From positions 1-60,055 of the forward strand of contig JAFSPR010000063.1 of the NCBI GenBank assembly GCA_017451395.1: DNA of 60,055 bases, read 5' to 3'. Of the stretch, positions 25,362-34,485 are shown one piece after another (the first letter of the stretch is position 1; each line of letters begins with the position of its first letter). Position numbers and translations under genes: made by a program. This DNA is from Bacteroidales bacterium. Lineage in GTDB: Bacteria > Bacteroidota > Bacteroidia > Bacteroidales > UBA932. The notes under the pieces were generated by a model. That model had not been told where the DNA came from, searched no databases, and worked only from the letters and a program-made list of their open reading frames with translations.

Positions 25362-26675
25362 ATGAAACATTCAACTATAAAGAACTGGTTTTTAGCCGCG
25401 CTTGGCATTTTGGCCCTGGCCGTTTCCTGCGTGGACGAACCATACAAATACCAGATTGCTTCCGGTGTGCCTGAGGTTTACTTCATCCGCCCTGCCGGAA
25501 CAGCCCGGGACACTCTACTGACAGGGGCCTACATGGGTAATTCCCTTTGCATTGTGGGAAACAATCTCCGCAGCACTTACCGTGTTCTGTTCAATGACTG
25601 TGAGGCTGTCCTAAACTCCAGTTTCATGACAGACCACACCATTCTTGTGGAAGTCCCCAATGTGATTCCCGGTGAAGTGTCGGACAACGTTTATCTCATT
25701 ACAAAGCAGCAGGATACCGTGAAGTTCCCCTTCCAGGTACTTGTCCCCGGTCCAGTGGTCAGCGAGATGTCATGTGAGTGGGCTGCCGAGGGCTCTGTGG
25801 CCAGCATTACCGGAGACTACTTCATTGATGATCCCAATGTTCCCCTTACCCTCACTTTCCAGGGTAACAAGCAGGCTCAAATCTCCTCTTTTACCAAGAA
25901 CCGTATAACTTTCCAGGTTCCTGAAGGAGCCGCTGCAGGACCGGTTACGGTAAAGACAGTGTATGGGTCCGTAGAATCCGCCTTCCATTACAAGGATTCC
26001 CGTGGCCTCCTGTTCGACTTCGACACAGATCCTCGCCTCAAGTGCCATGGCTGGCACAATGCCCTTTTCATCGGCAGTGACGAAACATCCCTTAGCGGCA
26101 ATTACCTCCGCCTTGGAGACGGTACAACCGTGATGAATGATGAAGCGTGGGCCGACGGCGCATTCTCCTTCGAGTACTGGCCGGGAGACTGGGATAGCCC
26201 CGTCACCTATGCCGACAGCCCCCGCCTGACAGAACTTGTAGACTTCACCGATTGGGAGAACATGCTTCTCAAGTTTGAACTTAACGTTCCAGCTTCCAAT
26301 CCCTGGAGTGCAGGTATGATGCAGATAATTGTAGGCGGTGTGGACAAGATTACCGGCGGCGCGGCCGGCGCGACGGATATTGACGGTAACACCCTTGCCG
26401 GTGCCAATAACACTTATTTCAACAACAACACCCTGCCTCGTGGCCTTTATCAGCCCTGGGCCGGTGTCGGTTCATTTGATACCGGAGGAGAGTGGATAAC
26501 TGTCACTATCCCTTACAAGAACTTTGTCTATGCTTCTGACGGTACTCAGGCAAGCGGTAAACTCACGGCGTCAGACTTCTCTTCACTTACCCTGTTTGTG
26601 TGGAAGGGCGTCGGCGGCATCGAGTGCACACCAATTATCAAGATTGACAACATACGTGCTGTTCCCAACAAATAA
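25362..26675 (+). CDS. Surface glycan-binding lipoprotein, SGBP-B type
   Basis: A 437-aa lipoprotein (LAVSCVDEPYKYQ, Cys23) encoded where the SusE/SGBP genes of PULs sit. Residues ~30-215 look like two immunoglobulin-like IPT/TIG folds (GNSLCIVGNNL, GSVASITGDYF). The C-terminal ~220 residues form a separate beta-rich domain (LLFDFDTDPRLKCHGWHNALFIG, FEYWPGDWDSPVTY) resembling the glycan-binding domain of SGBP-B proteins. Many exposed aromatic residues fit polysaccharide binding. The exact ligand, mannan or glucomannan, is inferred from the neighbours. Confidence 0.8.
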   Translation: MKHSTIKNWFLAALGILALAVSCVDEPYKYQIASGVPEVYFIRPAGTARDTLLTGAYMGNSLCIVGNNLRSTYRVLFNDCEAVLNSSFMTDHTILVEVPNVIPGEVSDNVYLITKQQDTVKFPFQVLVPGPVVSEMSCEWAAEGSVASITGDYFIDDPNVPLTLTFQGNKQAQISSFTKNRITFQVPEGAAAGPVTVKTVYGSVESAFHYKDSRGLLFDFDTDPRLKCHGWHNALFIGSDETSLSGNYLRLGDGTTVMNDEAWADGAFSFEYWPGDWDSPVTYADSPRLTELVDFTDWENMLLKFELNVPASNPWSAGMMQIIVGGVDKITGGAAGATDIDGNTLAGANNTYFNNNTLPRGLYQPWAGVGSFDTGGEWITVTIPYKNFVYASDGTQASGKLTASDFSSLTLFVWKGVGGIECTPIIKIDNIRAVPNK

Positions 26676-26687
26676 AAGTGAAAGATT

Positions 26688-29051
26688 ATGAAAAAGATTT
26701 TCAGCATAGCAGCACTTGTAGCGGGCATTACAATGTTGATGCTCTCCTGTGCAAAGCAGGAATTTGACACCAACCAGGTACCGGTAACAACTGATGTGGC
26801 TCTTACTTCATACGGCCCCAGGCCTGTGGTCCGCGGCGGCGTTCTTCGCTTTGTCGGTGCCAACCTGGACCAGGTTGTTTCCGTCACTATCCCAGGCTGT
26901 GAGCCTATAACCGAGATAGAGGTTGTAAGAGCAGGCGTTCCCAGTGAAATCCACGTGACCGTTCCGAAGGACGGAGCTGAGGTTGGAAACGTTGTCCTCA
27001 CAACAAAGGCCGGCAAAACCATTGAAACAGCCACTCCTCTGTCTTACATAGAGACTATCGTACTTGACAAGGTTACTCCGGAAGCCGCATATCCAGGTGA
27101 GGAAATAACCCTTGAAGGAGACTATCTCAATCTTATCCATGAGGTGATTTTCTCCAACAAGTTATATGTCTCTGAGGATGATTTTATCAGCCATAGCAGG
27201 TATTCCGTAAAAGTCAGGGTTCCCGCTGAAGCCAAAACTGGCAAAGTAGGCGTCGGTACCATAGATGAGACCAAAGTTGAGGATGAAGATATCCTTGCGG
27301 CCCTTAATGTTGTGGAAATTGACTTCACCGTTTTGACCGCAGAAGGAAAGGTGAGCGGAGAGTACAAGGCGGGTGCTACAATTGATATTACCGGTAAGCA
27401 CCTCTCCCTGACAAAGAAGGTGTTTGTGGGAAAGATTGAGATTGAAAGCCCCGTTATCACTGACTCCAAGATCAGCTTTGTCCTCCCGGCCAATGCCGCA
27501 GATTCAGATGTTATCCTTGTAATGGCCTCCGGTGTTGAGGTTGTAGCAGGATCCATCACAACCGTGGTTCCCACCGGCCTTTCCGTCGCTCCGGCTCCCG
27601 TTAAGAACGGCGCAGCCCTTACAATCAGCGGAAATGACCTTGACCTTGTTACCGGAGTGGACTTCCCCAATGCAGCAGGTGTAGAATTCGCCCTTGCAGA
27701 GGGAAAGATTACTGCTACGGTTCCTGAAAATGCACAGGAAGGCGATATAATCCTCACCCAGGCCAACGGCAAGAGCGTTGCAGTCGCTTATACCCTTGTG
27801 AAACCCGCCGTTACCGGTTTCAGCGCCAATCCCGCTTCCGCCGGTTCCGACGTCACCATTGAAGGTACAGACCTTGACCTTGTGTCGGCTGTTACTTTCG
27901 GCGGAGACATCAAGGTGGATGTTGAGGCAACCGCCACTGCAATCACCGTTGCCGTTCCCACGGCAGCAGAGACTGGAGTCCTGGTTCTCAACCTTAAGAA
28001 TGGCGCTTCCCTGGAAACCATTGAACTTGCCATCGACAAGCCCGCCGGCGCTTATATCGCCGAATTCCCTGACACTGTCTTCAGTCCTGGCGACATGCTC
28101 ATTGTTGATGTGGAAAACTCCGATCATCTTCAGGATGTGCTGATCGACGACGTGTCGGTCAACTATATTTTGAATGACGGCAGGCTGTATCTGGTGATTC
28201 CTTCCGATGCCAAGGCTGGTTCTACCATCACCCTTCAGTCCGATAATGGCTCAGTAACCTATACCCTTAACATAGACCCCGGTACGGAAGCCGTTTATAC
28301 GCTGTTCCAGGGCAGTGAAGATGTTGGGTCATGGGGCCCTCAGCCTTATGTTGGCGAGTTTGGCGGCCTTATCAAGTACGGTGCCGTTCCCGGAGATGTA
28401 GTACGCTTTTACATTACGCCCAAGTCCGACGATTTCAAACTGCAGATATTTGGTGGGAACTGGGGAGACATGCTTGCCGAGGTTTCTTCCGCAAACAGCG
28501 TTGAAGGTGTATTTGATATAGAACTTACGGAAGAACTCATCACCAAGTTGAATGGCCTTGAGAATTGGGGCGGCCTGTTTGTGATTCAGGGACAGAATTG
28601 CATTCTGACCCAGATTAACCTGATTCACTATATTCCTCAGGAAACCGTCATCTTTGAAGGTCCAATTGCTCTCACCTGGGGTGATGACGGCCGGTTCGGC
28701 CTGGCTCTTTCATATTTTGAGAATCTAGCGCCCGGTTCTAAACTGGTGTTCTATTTCACTCAGACCGAAAACTGGGGACAGGTCCAGATTAATGACGGAT
28801 GGTGGGCTAACGGTGATATGAACTTCCCTGAGATCGGCGGAGCCTATATCAACACCGACAACGTAGGAGGAAAGGATGTAACCAGGTTGGCTCTTACTCT
28901 TACTAATGATATCCTAAGTCATCTCAAGGCAACTGCGGGTGATTACTTCGGTATGAATACCAATTATGTGGGAGATGGCCGTGTGGCTATTGTAGTGCAG
29001 GGATCGGATTGGATTATTGATAAGGTAAGCGTTGAATACATAGTAAAGTAA
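26688..29051 (+). CDS. Multi-domain IPT/TIG surface lipoprotein with two tandem C-terminal modules
   Basis: A 787-aa lipoprotein (MLSCAKQEF, Cys21). Residues ~30-460 hold about five IPT/TIG-like repeats with recurring phrases such as GEEITLEGDYLN, GATIDITGKHLS, GAALTISGNDLD and GSDVTIEGTDLD. The last ~250 residues hold two related beta-rich modules: one starting VYTLFQGSEDVGSWGP (~residue 540) with FKLQIFGGNWGD, one starting VIFEGPIALTWGD (~652) with GQVQINDGWW; each ends with a GL/VAxVxQG strand. They look like carbohydrate-binding modules held away from the cell by the IPT stalk. I do not recognise a named CBM family. Confidence 0.75.
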   Translation: MKKIFSIAALVAGITMLMLSCAKQEFDTNQVPVTTDVALTSYGPRPVVRGGVLRFVGANLDQVVSVTIPGCEPITEIEVVRAGVPSEIHVTVPKDGAEVGNVVLTTKAGKTIETATPLSYIETIVLDKVTPEAAYPGEEITLEGDYLNLIHEVIFSNKLYVSEDDFISHSRYSVKVRVPAEAKTGKVGVGTIDETKVEDEDILAALNVVEIDFTVLTAEGKVSGEYKAGATIDITGKHLSLTKKVFVGKIEIESPVITDSKISFVLPANAADSDVILVMASGVEVVAGSITTVVPTGLSVAPAPVKNGAALTISGNDLDLVTGVDFPNAAGVEFALAEGKITATVPENAQEGDIILTQANGKSVAVAYTLVKPAVTGFSANPASAGSDVTIEGTDLDLVSAVTFGGDIKVDVEATATAITVAVPTAAETGVLVLNLKNGASLETIELAIDKPAGAYIAEFPDTVFSPGDMLIVDVENSDHLQDVLIDDVSVNYILNDGRLYLVIPSDAKAGSTITLQSDNGSVTYTLNIDPGTEAVYTLFQGSEDVGSWGPQPYVGEFGGLIKYGAVPGDVVRFYITPKSDDFKLQIFGGNWGDMLAEVSSANSVEGVFDIELTEELITKLNGLENWGGLFVIQGQNCILTQINLIHYIPQETVIFEGPIALTWGDDGRFGLALSYFENLAPGSKLVFYFTQTENWGQVQINDGWWANGDMNFPEIGGAYINTDNVGGKDVTRLALTLTNDILSHLKATAGDYFGMNTNYVGDGRVAIVVQGSDWIIDKVSVEYIVK

Positions 29052-29066
29052 TAACACTCTTTTAAT

Positions 29067-29092
29067 CCGGAGGGGGCCGACCCTCCCTCCGG
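29067..29092. other. GC-rich hairpin inside the PUL transcript
   Basis: CCGGAGGG (29067-29074) pairs with CCCTCCGG (29085-29092) in the 46-bp gap between the IPT protein and GH26. There is no T-run, so it is more likely an mRNA stability or partial attenuation element than a full terminator. Confidence 0.55.
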
Positions 29093-29103
29093 GTTCCATG
29101 ACT

Positions 29104-30498
29104 ATGAAAAAAATACTCCTGCTGTTATCAGCCGTAGCGCTCTTTTGGGCCTGTGGCAAGACGGAACCGGTTACTGAGCCGGGGCCGGTTGCTCCGTCGG
29201 CAATAAGCTTCTCTCCTGCATCACTGGAAGTGCCTGCGGCGGGCGGAAGCTACAGTTTTATAGTAACGTCGCCGGCGCGTCCTGCCGTAAGCGGACAGAC
29301 TGAATGGCTTACAGTGAAAGATGGCGTATACAACAATTTCAAGATTACTTATAGCGTGGAGGTGGCCGTAAATACAGCAATTGAGCCGCGTGAGGTAAGT
29401 CTTATGGTCAAATCTGGCGCTATTAGCGCTACCTATCTTGTGAAGCAGGAGGCCGCTGAGGCGCCAGCTTCACTTAATCCAGACTCCGCCCTCTCCAATG
29501 CATCGGCCTCAAAGGAAGCCAAGAATGTATATGCCTTCCTTCTGGAACAGTCCGGGAAGAAGATGCTGAGCGGTGTCCAGTCCGGCGGCACGGCCAACAA
29601 CAATGAGCGCGTGAACCAGATCTTCCAGATGACGGGGAAACACCCTGCGCTGGCCGGCTACGACTACATCTTCCTCCAGTATTCTCCAACCCCAGCCGGT
29701 TGGAGCTGGGTTGTGAATTACGGAGACATTTCCGCCGCCAAGGAGCAGTGGCAGAACAATGGCCTGGTGAATTTCATGTGGCATTGGAACGTCCCGGATT
29801 CAAAGGAAGCCTGGGATAAAGGCAAAGAAGGTAATTTTGACGGTTATAACTTCTACAGTGACAAGACCTCTTTCTCCATTGCAAATGCCCTTACCCCAGG
29901 CACCTGGGAGAACGATTTCATCCTGCAGGACATAGAGAAGGTTGCAGGTTACCTCAAACTACTCCAGGATGAGAACATCCCCGTAATCTGGCGCCCCCTT
30001 CACGAAGCCGCCGGAAACTACAACCTCCACGGCGTTACCAACAACGCCTGGTTCTGGTGGGGCCGCGGCGGGGCCGATTCCTGCAAGAGGCTTTGGAAAC
30101 TTCTCCGTGATAAGCTGGAAGGGGAGTACGGACTTAACAACCTCATCTGGGTCTGGACGCTGGACGCTACCCCCGGCGCAGAGAACGAATGGGCTTCGTG
30201 GTATCCTGGAGATGACCTTGTGGACATAGTAGGTGTAGACATTTATGCCGATGACACAGGCGCCAAGGCTCGCCAGTACAATGCTGCCGTCAATCTCACC
30301 GGCGGCCATAAACTTGTGACCGTGAGCGAGTGCGGAAATATCCCGGATCCTTCCAAATGCATCGCCGCAGGTCATGCCTGGAACTGGTTCCTCACCTGGG
30401 ATCTGGAGAGTTATGCGTTAAATACAGAGGTATATTGGAAAACCATCATGTCATCGGCCGCAGTCCTAACCCGCGAAGATATGCCTTCATTGAAATAA
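29104..30498 (+). CDS. GH26 endo-beta-mannanase lipoprotein with N-terminal BACON domain
   Basis: A 464-aa lipoprotein (ALFWACG, Cys17). Residues ~30-115 form a BACON-type immunoglobulin fold (ISFSPASLEVPAAGGSYSFIVTS). The remainder is a GH26 barrel with VNFMWHWNVP, acid/base E301 in WRPLHEAAG, AWFWWG, and nucleophile E409 in VTVSECGNIP. GH26 enzymes with this arrangement cleave internal beta-1,4-mannosidic bonds. ATG 29098 would add two residues. Only 10 bp separate it from the next gene. Confidence 0.92.
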   Translation: MKKILLLLSAVALFWACGKTEPVTEPGPVAPSAISFSPASLEVPAAGGSYSFIVTSPARPAVSGQTEWLTVKDGVYNNFKITYSVEVAVNTAIEPREVSLMVKSGAISATYLVKQEAAEAPASLNPDSALSNASASKEAKNVYAFLLEQSGKKMLSGVQSGGTANNNERVNQIFQMTGKHPALAGYDYIFLQYSPTPAGWSWVVNYGDISAAKEQWQNNGLVNFMWHWNVPDSKEAWDKGKEGNFDGYNFYSDKTSFSIANALTPGTWENDFILQDIEKVAGYLKLLQDENIPVIWRPLHEAAGNYNLHGVTNNAWFWWGRGGADSCKRLWKLLRDKLEGEYGLNNLIWVWTLDATPGAENEWASWYPGDDLVDIVGVDIYADDTGAKARQYNAAVNLTGGHKLVTVSECGNIPDPSKCIAAGHAWNWFLTWDLESYALNTEVYWKTIMSSAAVLTREDMPSLK

Positions 30499-30508
30499 AT
30501 AATTGATT

Positions 30509-32050
30509 ATGAGATACCTGACACAGTTCTTTGTAGTAAGCCTTGTTTCCGTGGCCTGTTGCTGCGGAAAGCCTGACACTTCCGGTAATGAAACTCCGGC
30601 GGTGGAAGCTCCTACGGCAATAAGCGTCGCTCCCGCTACAGTATCGGCCACAGCGGCTGCCGGACAATATGAGATTACCGTAACCTCTCCGGCACGTCCC
30701 AAATTGGAAATCCCCTCAGATGCCAAGGGCTGGCTCAGCTATTCCGACGGCATTTTCAAAGATTACAAGATTGTCTTTACGCTTAAGGTGGCTGCTAATC
30801 CTGAATATTCCCCCAGAAATGCCAATGTTACAGTCTCGGCAACTGGTGTCTCGGCCGTGACTCTTCCCGTAGCTCAGGATGCAAAGGAGGTTATCAAAGA
30901 TCCTACCCTTGCAGACAATACTGCCGTAGCACGTACATTTGAACTTGGCCTTGGTTGGAATATGGGAAACCATTTTGACGCTTATGCAAACGGTGTGGCA
31001 AACGAGACCGCCTGGCAGGGGAAATCGGCCACACAGGCCACTTTCACAGGCCTAAAGGCCAAGGGCTTCACCAGCGTCCGCATCCCCGCAACATGGATGG
31101 GGCACATTGGAGAGGCTCCTGATTATACCCTTGATGAGGTGTGGCTCAACCGCATTTATGAGGTAGTGGGATTTGCAGAGAACGCGGGCCTGAATGTGAT
31201 TCTAAACACTCACCACGATGAAGATCACGGTGAGAATGACGGCAACCACTGGCAGAACCTTAAAGGTGCCGTGGACAGTGAGGAAATCAATACTCTGGTT
31301 AAGGAGGAGATTGCTGCCGTATGGACCCAGATAGCAACTAAGTTCAAGGACAAGGGAGAATTCCTTATGCTTGAATCCTTCAATGAGCTTATTTACGGCG
31401 ACCAATGGAGTTCCAGCTCCAATACGGAAAAGAAATGCGACGTGATTAACCAGTGGAATCAGGTATTTGTAGATGCCGTCCGTGCAACCGGAGGCAACAA
31501 CGCCACCCGCTGGCTGGGCGTTCCCGGATATGCCGCAAGCCCCAATTATCTGAAGTATCTCACGGTTCCCAATGACCCCGCAGGAAAGATTATGCTGGCA
31601 TTCCACTGCTATGATCCCTATGATTATACCATTGGAGCAAAGCAACTCCCTGACTGGGGACACACCGGTACGGCATACAAAAACGGCGAAGAGGAAATAA
31701 AGACTCTGTTCAATAGCATTTATTTCAATTATACGGAAAAGAACATCCCCATCTATATGGGAGAGTTCGGATGCTCAATGCGTAACAAGAGCGATGCAAA
31801 GGCCTGGGCATATTACCTCTACTATCTTGAGTATGTGGTGAAGGCCGCAAAAACCTTTGGAATCTCACCGTTCCTCTGGGACAACGGTGCCAATGGCTAC
31901 GGTCAGGAACGCCACGGCTATGTGGACCACGGCACAGGTGAGTATACCTCTACTGGAGAGGAGCCCGTGAAGGCTATGGCCAAGGCATGGAATACAACTG
32001 ATGCTGGCTATACCCTCCAAAGCGTATACGACAGCGCACCTGTGTTTTGA
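30509..32050 (+). CDS. GH5 endoglucanase-like lipoprotein (subfamily 4-like) with BACON domain
   Basis: A 513-aa lipoprotein with a Cys cluster near residue 18 (SVACCCGK). An N-terminal BACON-like domain (ISVAPATVSATAAAGQYEITVTS) is very similar to the one in the preceding GH26. The catalytic barrel shows GLGWNMGNHFDA, FTSVRIPATWMGHIG, VILNTHHDEDHG, acid/base Glu in LESFNELIYG and nucleophile Glu in IYMGEFGC. The usual NEP is NEL here. These features fit GH5 subfamily 4, whose members act on glucomannan, xyloglucan or beta-glucan. ATG 30509 starts the signal peptide; TTG 30503 is less likely. Confidence 0.85.
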   Translation: MRYLTQFFVVSLVSVACCCGKPDTSGNETPAVEAPTAISVAPATVSATAAAGQYEITVTSPARPKLEIPSDAKGWLSYSDGIFKDYKIVFTLKVAANPEYSPRNANVTVSATGVSAVTLPVAQDAKEVIKDPTLADNTAVARTFELGLGWNMGNHFDAYANGVANETAWQGKSATQATFTGLKAKGFTSVRIPATWMGHIGEAPDYTLDEVWLNRIYEVVGFAENAGLNVILNTHHDEDHGENDGNHWQNLKGAVDSEEINTLVKEEIAAVWTQIATKFKDKGEFLMLESFNELIYGDQWSSSSNTEKKCDVINQWNQVFVDAVRATGGNNATRWLGVPGYAASPNYLKYLTVPNDPAGKIMLAFHCYDPYDYTIGAKQLPDWGHTGTAYKNGEEEIKTLFNSIYFNYTEKNIPIYMGEFGCSMRNKSDAKAWAYYLYYLEYVVKAAKTFGISPFLWDNGANGYGQERHGYVDHGTGEYTSTGEEPVKAMAKAWNTTDAGYTLQSVYDSAPVF

Positions 32051-32092
32051 TGCCGTTTTTGTTAATTAATTGATTTTGAGTTATATACAACA

Positions 32093-32122
32093 TTTACTCC
32101 TGGCAGAACAGACGGGAGTAAA
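32093..32122. promoter_or_regulatory. Inverted repeat TTTACTCC-N14-GGAGTAAA, copy 1
   Basis: Perfect 8-bp arms (32093-32100 and 32115-32122) with a 14-base spacer lie 24 bp before the second GH26 gene, and are followed by GTAAGTTATTGATA. A close copy precedes GH31 at 35981-36010. Arm centres are 22 bp apart, two helical turns, as in many dimeric operators; an RNA hairpin is the alternative. Confidence 0.6.
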
Positions 32123-32145
32123 ACACGTAAGTTATTGATAATAAG

Positions 32146-33246
32146 ATGATTAGGAAAAACGCAATGCTTTTGTTCGCTGTGGCTTTGTGCGCAGCATGCG
32201 GCCCGCGTGACAAAAAGCCCATGGAAACGCCAAAGGACCAGCTAGTGCACAGGCTTTTCACCTATGCGGAGAACGGCCAGATTGCCTACGGCCATCAGGA
32301 CGACCTTTTCTATGGCCACACCTGGAAAGTGGAGGATTTTGAGAGCGATCCCCTTGAGCGCAGTGATGTAAAGGACGTTACCGGAAAGTATCCCGTTATC
32401 CTTGGCTGTGACCTTGGCGGCATTGAACTTGGGGCCCCAAAAAACCTTGACGGCGTGCCCTTTGACCTTATGCGCCGTGCGGCTCAAAAACAGGTGGAGC
32501 GCGGAGGAATTGTGACCTTCTCTTGGCATCCTCGCAACCCCCTTACCGGCGGCGATGCCTGGGATGTGAGCTCCGACCAGGTGGTGAAATCCATCCTCAA
32601 AGGAGGGGAGAAAGAGCGTGAATTCCGCACCTGGCTACAGCGTGCCGCCGATTTTCTGGAGTCTATCGGCCCGGATGTTCCCGTCATTTTCCGTCCCTGG
32701 CATGAAAACATAGGCAGCTGGTTCTGGTGGGGAGGCAAACTCTGCACGCCTCAGGAGTATCAGGAACTTTTCCGCGCCACCTGGCTATATTTCACCAAAG
32801 ACCGCGGCCTTACCAACATCCTCTGGTGTTACTCTCCCAACGGAGATGTCCGCCCGGAAGACTATATGAGCCGATACCCCGGGGATGAATTCGTGGATAT
32901 CCTTGGCGTTGATACCTATGAGTATGTGGGAGGCGGAAGCGTGGAGGAGGCATCGGCCCGCTTCAGCGGTGAACTGCGCCGCATCCTTACCTTCCTCACA
33001 GCCCTTTCCTACGAGCACCAGAAACTGATGTGCCTCTCCGAAACCGGCCTTGAGGGCCTTGTAGACCCCTCTTGGTGGACAGAGACGGTATATCCCATCA
33101 TCAAAGACTTTGGAATCAGTTACCTCCTAACCTGGCGTAACGCCCACGACAAACCTGAACACTTCTACGCTGCCTGGAAGGGCTTTGAGCATGAAGACGA
33201 TATGAAAGATTTTGCAGAGTTTGACAACATCCTTTTCCTTGACTGA
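32146..33246 (+). CDS. GH26 mannanase/mannobiohydrolase-like lipoprotein
   Basis: A 366-aa lipoprotein (CAACG, Cys18) consisting of a single GH26 domain without accessory module. Key segments are [29 protein letters not shown], acid/base E187 in [15 protein letters not shown] and nucleophile E299 in [11 protein letters not shown]. It resembles the short Bacteroides GH26 enzymes that release mannobiose in the periplasm. Encoding next to GH130 and the 2-epimerase supports a role in feeding mannobiose to that pathway. It is probably periplasmic-facing. Confidence 0.9.
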   Translation: MIRKNAMLLFAVALCAACGPRDKKPMETPKDQLVHRLFTYAENGQIAYGHQDDLFYGHTWKVEDFESDPLERSDVKDVTGKYPVILGCDLGGIELGAPKNLDGVPFDLMRRAAQKQVERGGIVTFSWHPRNPLTGGDAWDVSSDQVVKSILKGGEKEREFRTWLQRAADFLESIGPDVPVIFRPWHENIGSWFWWGGKLCTPQEYQELFRATWLYFTKDRGLTNILWCYSPNGDVRPEDYMSRYPGDEFVDILGVDTYEYVGGGSVEEASARFSGELRRILTFLTALSYEHQKLMCLSETGLEGLVDPSWWTETVYPIIKDFGISYLLTWRNAHDKPEHFYAAWKGFEHEDDMKDFAEFDNILFLD

Positions 33247-33247
33247 T

Positions 33248-34414
33248 ATGAACTTTGAGCAAAGACTGGCCTGGCTGAAAAAGTGCCACAGTGAACTTCT
33301 TGAGAAGCCTAACGTCCCCATCGAGGGCAATGGCATATTTGAGCGTTGGGAAAACCCCATCCTTACGGCGGCTCACGCCCCGCTTGATTGGCGCTATGAC
33401 CTTGACAAGGAACGCAATCCCTTCCTTATGGAAAGGATAGGGGTGAATGCAACCCTTAACTCCGGCGCCATCAGATGGAACGGGAAATACGTGCTTGTGG
33501 TGCGTGTGGAAGGGAATGACCGCAAGAGTTTCTTTGCAGTTGCCGAAAGCCCCAACGGAGTGGACAATTTCAAGTTCTGGCCCCGTCCAATCACTATGCC
33601 TGAATGGGGCGAGCCCGCAACCAACGTGTACGATATGCGCCTGACCGCTCACGAGGACGGCTGGATCTACGGCATCTTCTGCGTGGAGCGCAAGGACCAC
33701 ACCCTGGAAGGGGACCTCTCCGCAGCAACGGCCGCTGCAGGCGTTGCCCGCACAAAGGACCTCGTGAACTGGGAGCGGCTCCCGGATATACAGTCAAAGA
33801 GCCAGCAGAGGAACGTTGTCCTTCACCCTGAATTCGTGAACGGCAAATATGCCCTCTACACACGTCCTCAGGACGGATTCATAGATGCCGGAAGCGGCGG
33901 CGGCATTGGCTGGGCCCTGGTAGATACCTTGGACGGCGCGGTAATCAAGGAGGAGAAGATCATAAACCTCCGCCATTACCACACCATCAAGGAAGTGAAA
34001 AACGGCGAAGGCCCCCATCCCATCAAAACCCCCAAGGGCTGGCTCCACCTTGCCCACGGCGTGCGCGGCTGCGCCAGCGGTCTCCGCTATGTGCTCTATA
34101 TGTATATGACGGCCCTTGACGACCCTTCACGCGTAATTGCAGAACCCGGCGGCTTTTTCATGGTCCCCCAGGGCTGGGAGTACATAGGTGACGTAATGAA
34201 CGTAGTCTTCTCCTGCGGCTGGATTGCCGATCCAGACGGCCGGGTATTCATCTATTACGCCTCCTCCGACACCCGTATGCACGTTGCCACCTCAACAGTG
34301 GACCGCCTTGTGGACTACTGCTTCAACACTCCGGCCGACGGTTTCCGCACAGGACTTTCCGTTCAGGCTATCAACCGCCTCATAGATGCCAATGAGGAGC
34401 GTGGAGCTAAGTAA
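33248..34414 (+). CDS. 4-O-beta-D-mannosyl-D-glucose phosphorylase, GH130 family 1
   Basis: A 388-aa cytoplasmic enzyme with no signal peptide. It phosphorolyses mannosyl-glucose into mannose-1-phosphate and glucose. It matches the Bacteroides enzyme along its length: [67 protein letters not shown] with the catalytic Asp, [33 protein letters not shown] and the phosphate-binding [17 protein letters not shown] 33248 follows the GH26 stop by one base. It works with the 2-epimerase encoded at 40990. Confidence 0.95.
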   Translation: MNFEQRLAWLKKCHSELLEKPNVPIEGNGIFERWENPILTAAHAPLDWRYDLDKERNPFLMERIGVNATLNSGAIRWNGKYVLVVRVEGNDRKSFFAVAESPNGVDNFKFWPRPITMPEWGEPATNVYDMRLTAHEDGWIYGIFCVERKDHTLEGDLSAATAAAGVARTKDLVNWERLPDIQSKSQQRNVVLHPEFVNGKYALYTRPQDGFIDAGSGGGIGWALVDTLDGAVIKEEKIINLRHYHTIKEVKNGEGPHPIKTPKGWLHLAHGVRGCASGLRYVLYMYMTALDDPSRVIAEPGGFFMVPQGWEYIGDVMNVVFSCGWIADPDGRVFIYYASSDTRMHVATSTVDRLVDYCFNTPADGFRTGLSVQAINRLIDANEERGAK

Positions 34415-34437
34415 TTGATTAAGAGTTTAATAACTAT

Positions 34438-34467
34438 AAACGTCTGGCTGTTTTAGTATAGACGTTT
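34438..34467. terminator. Hairpin between GH130 and the esterase gene
   Basis: AAACGTCT (34438-34445) pairs with AGACGTTT (34460-34467), followed by TTG. It could be a partial terminator. The geometry, 8-bp arms with a 14-base spacer, equals that of the TTTACTCC repeats elsewhere in the operon although the arms differ. Confidence 0.5.
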
Positions 34468-34485
34468 TTGCATAAGCAATTAATA

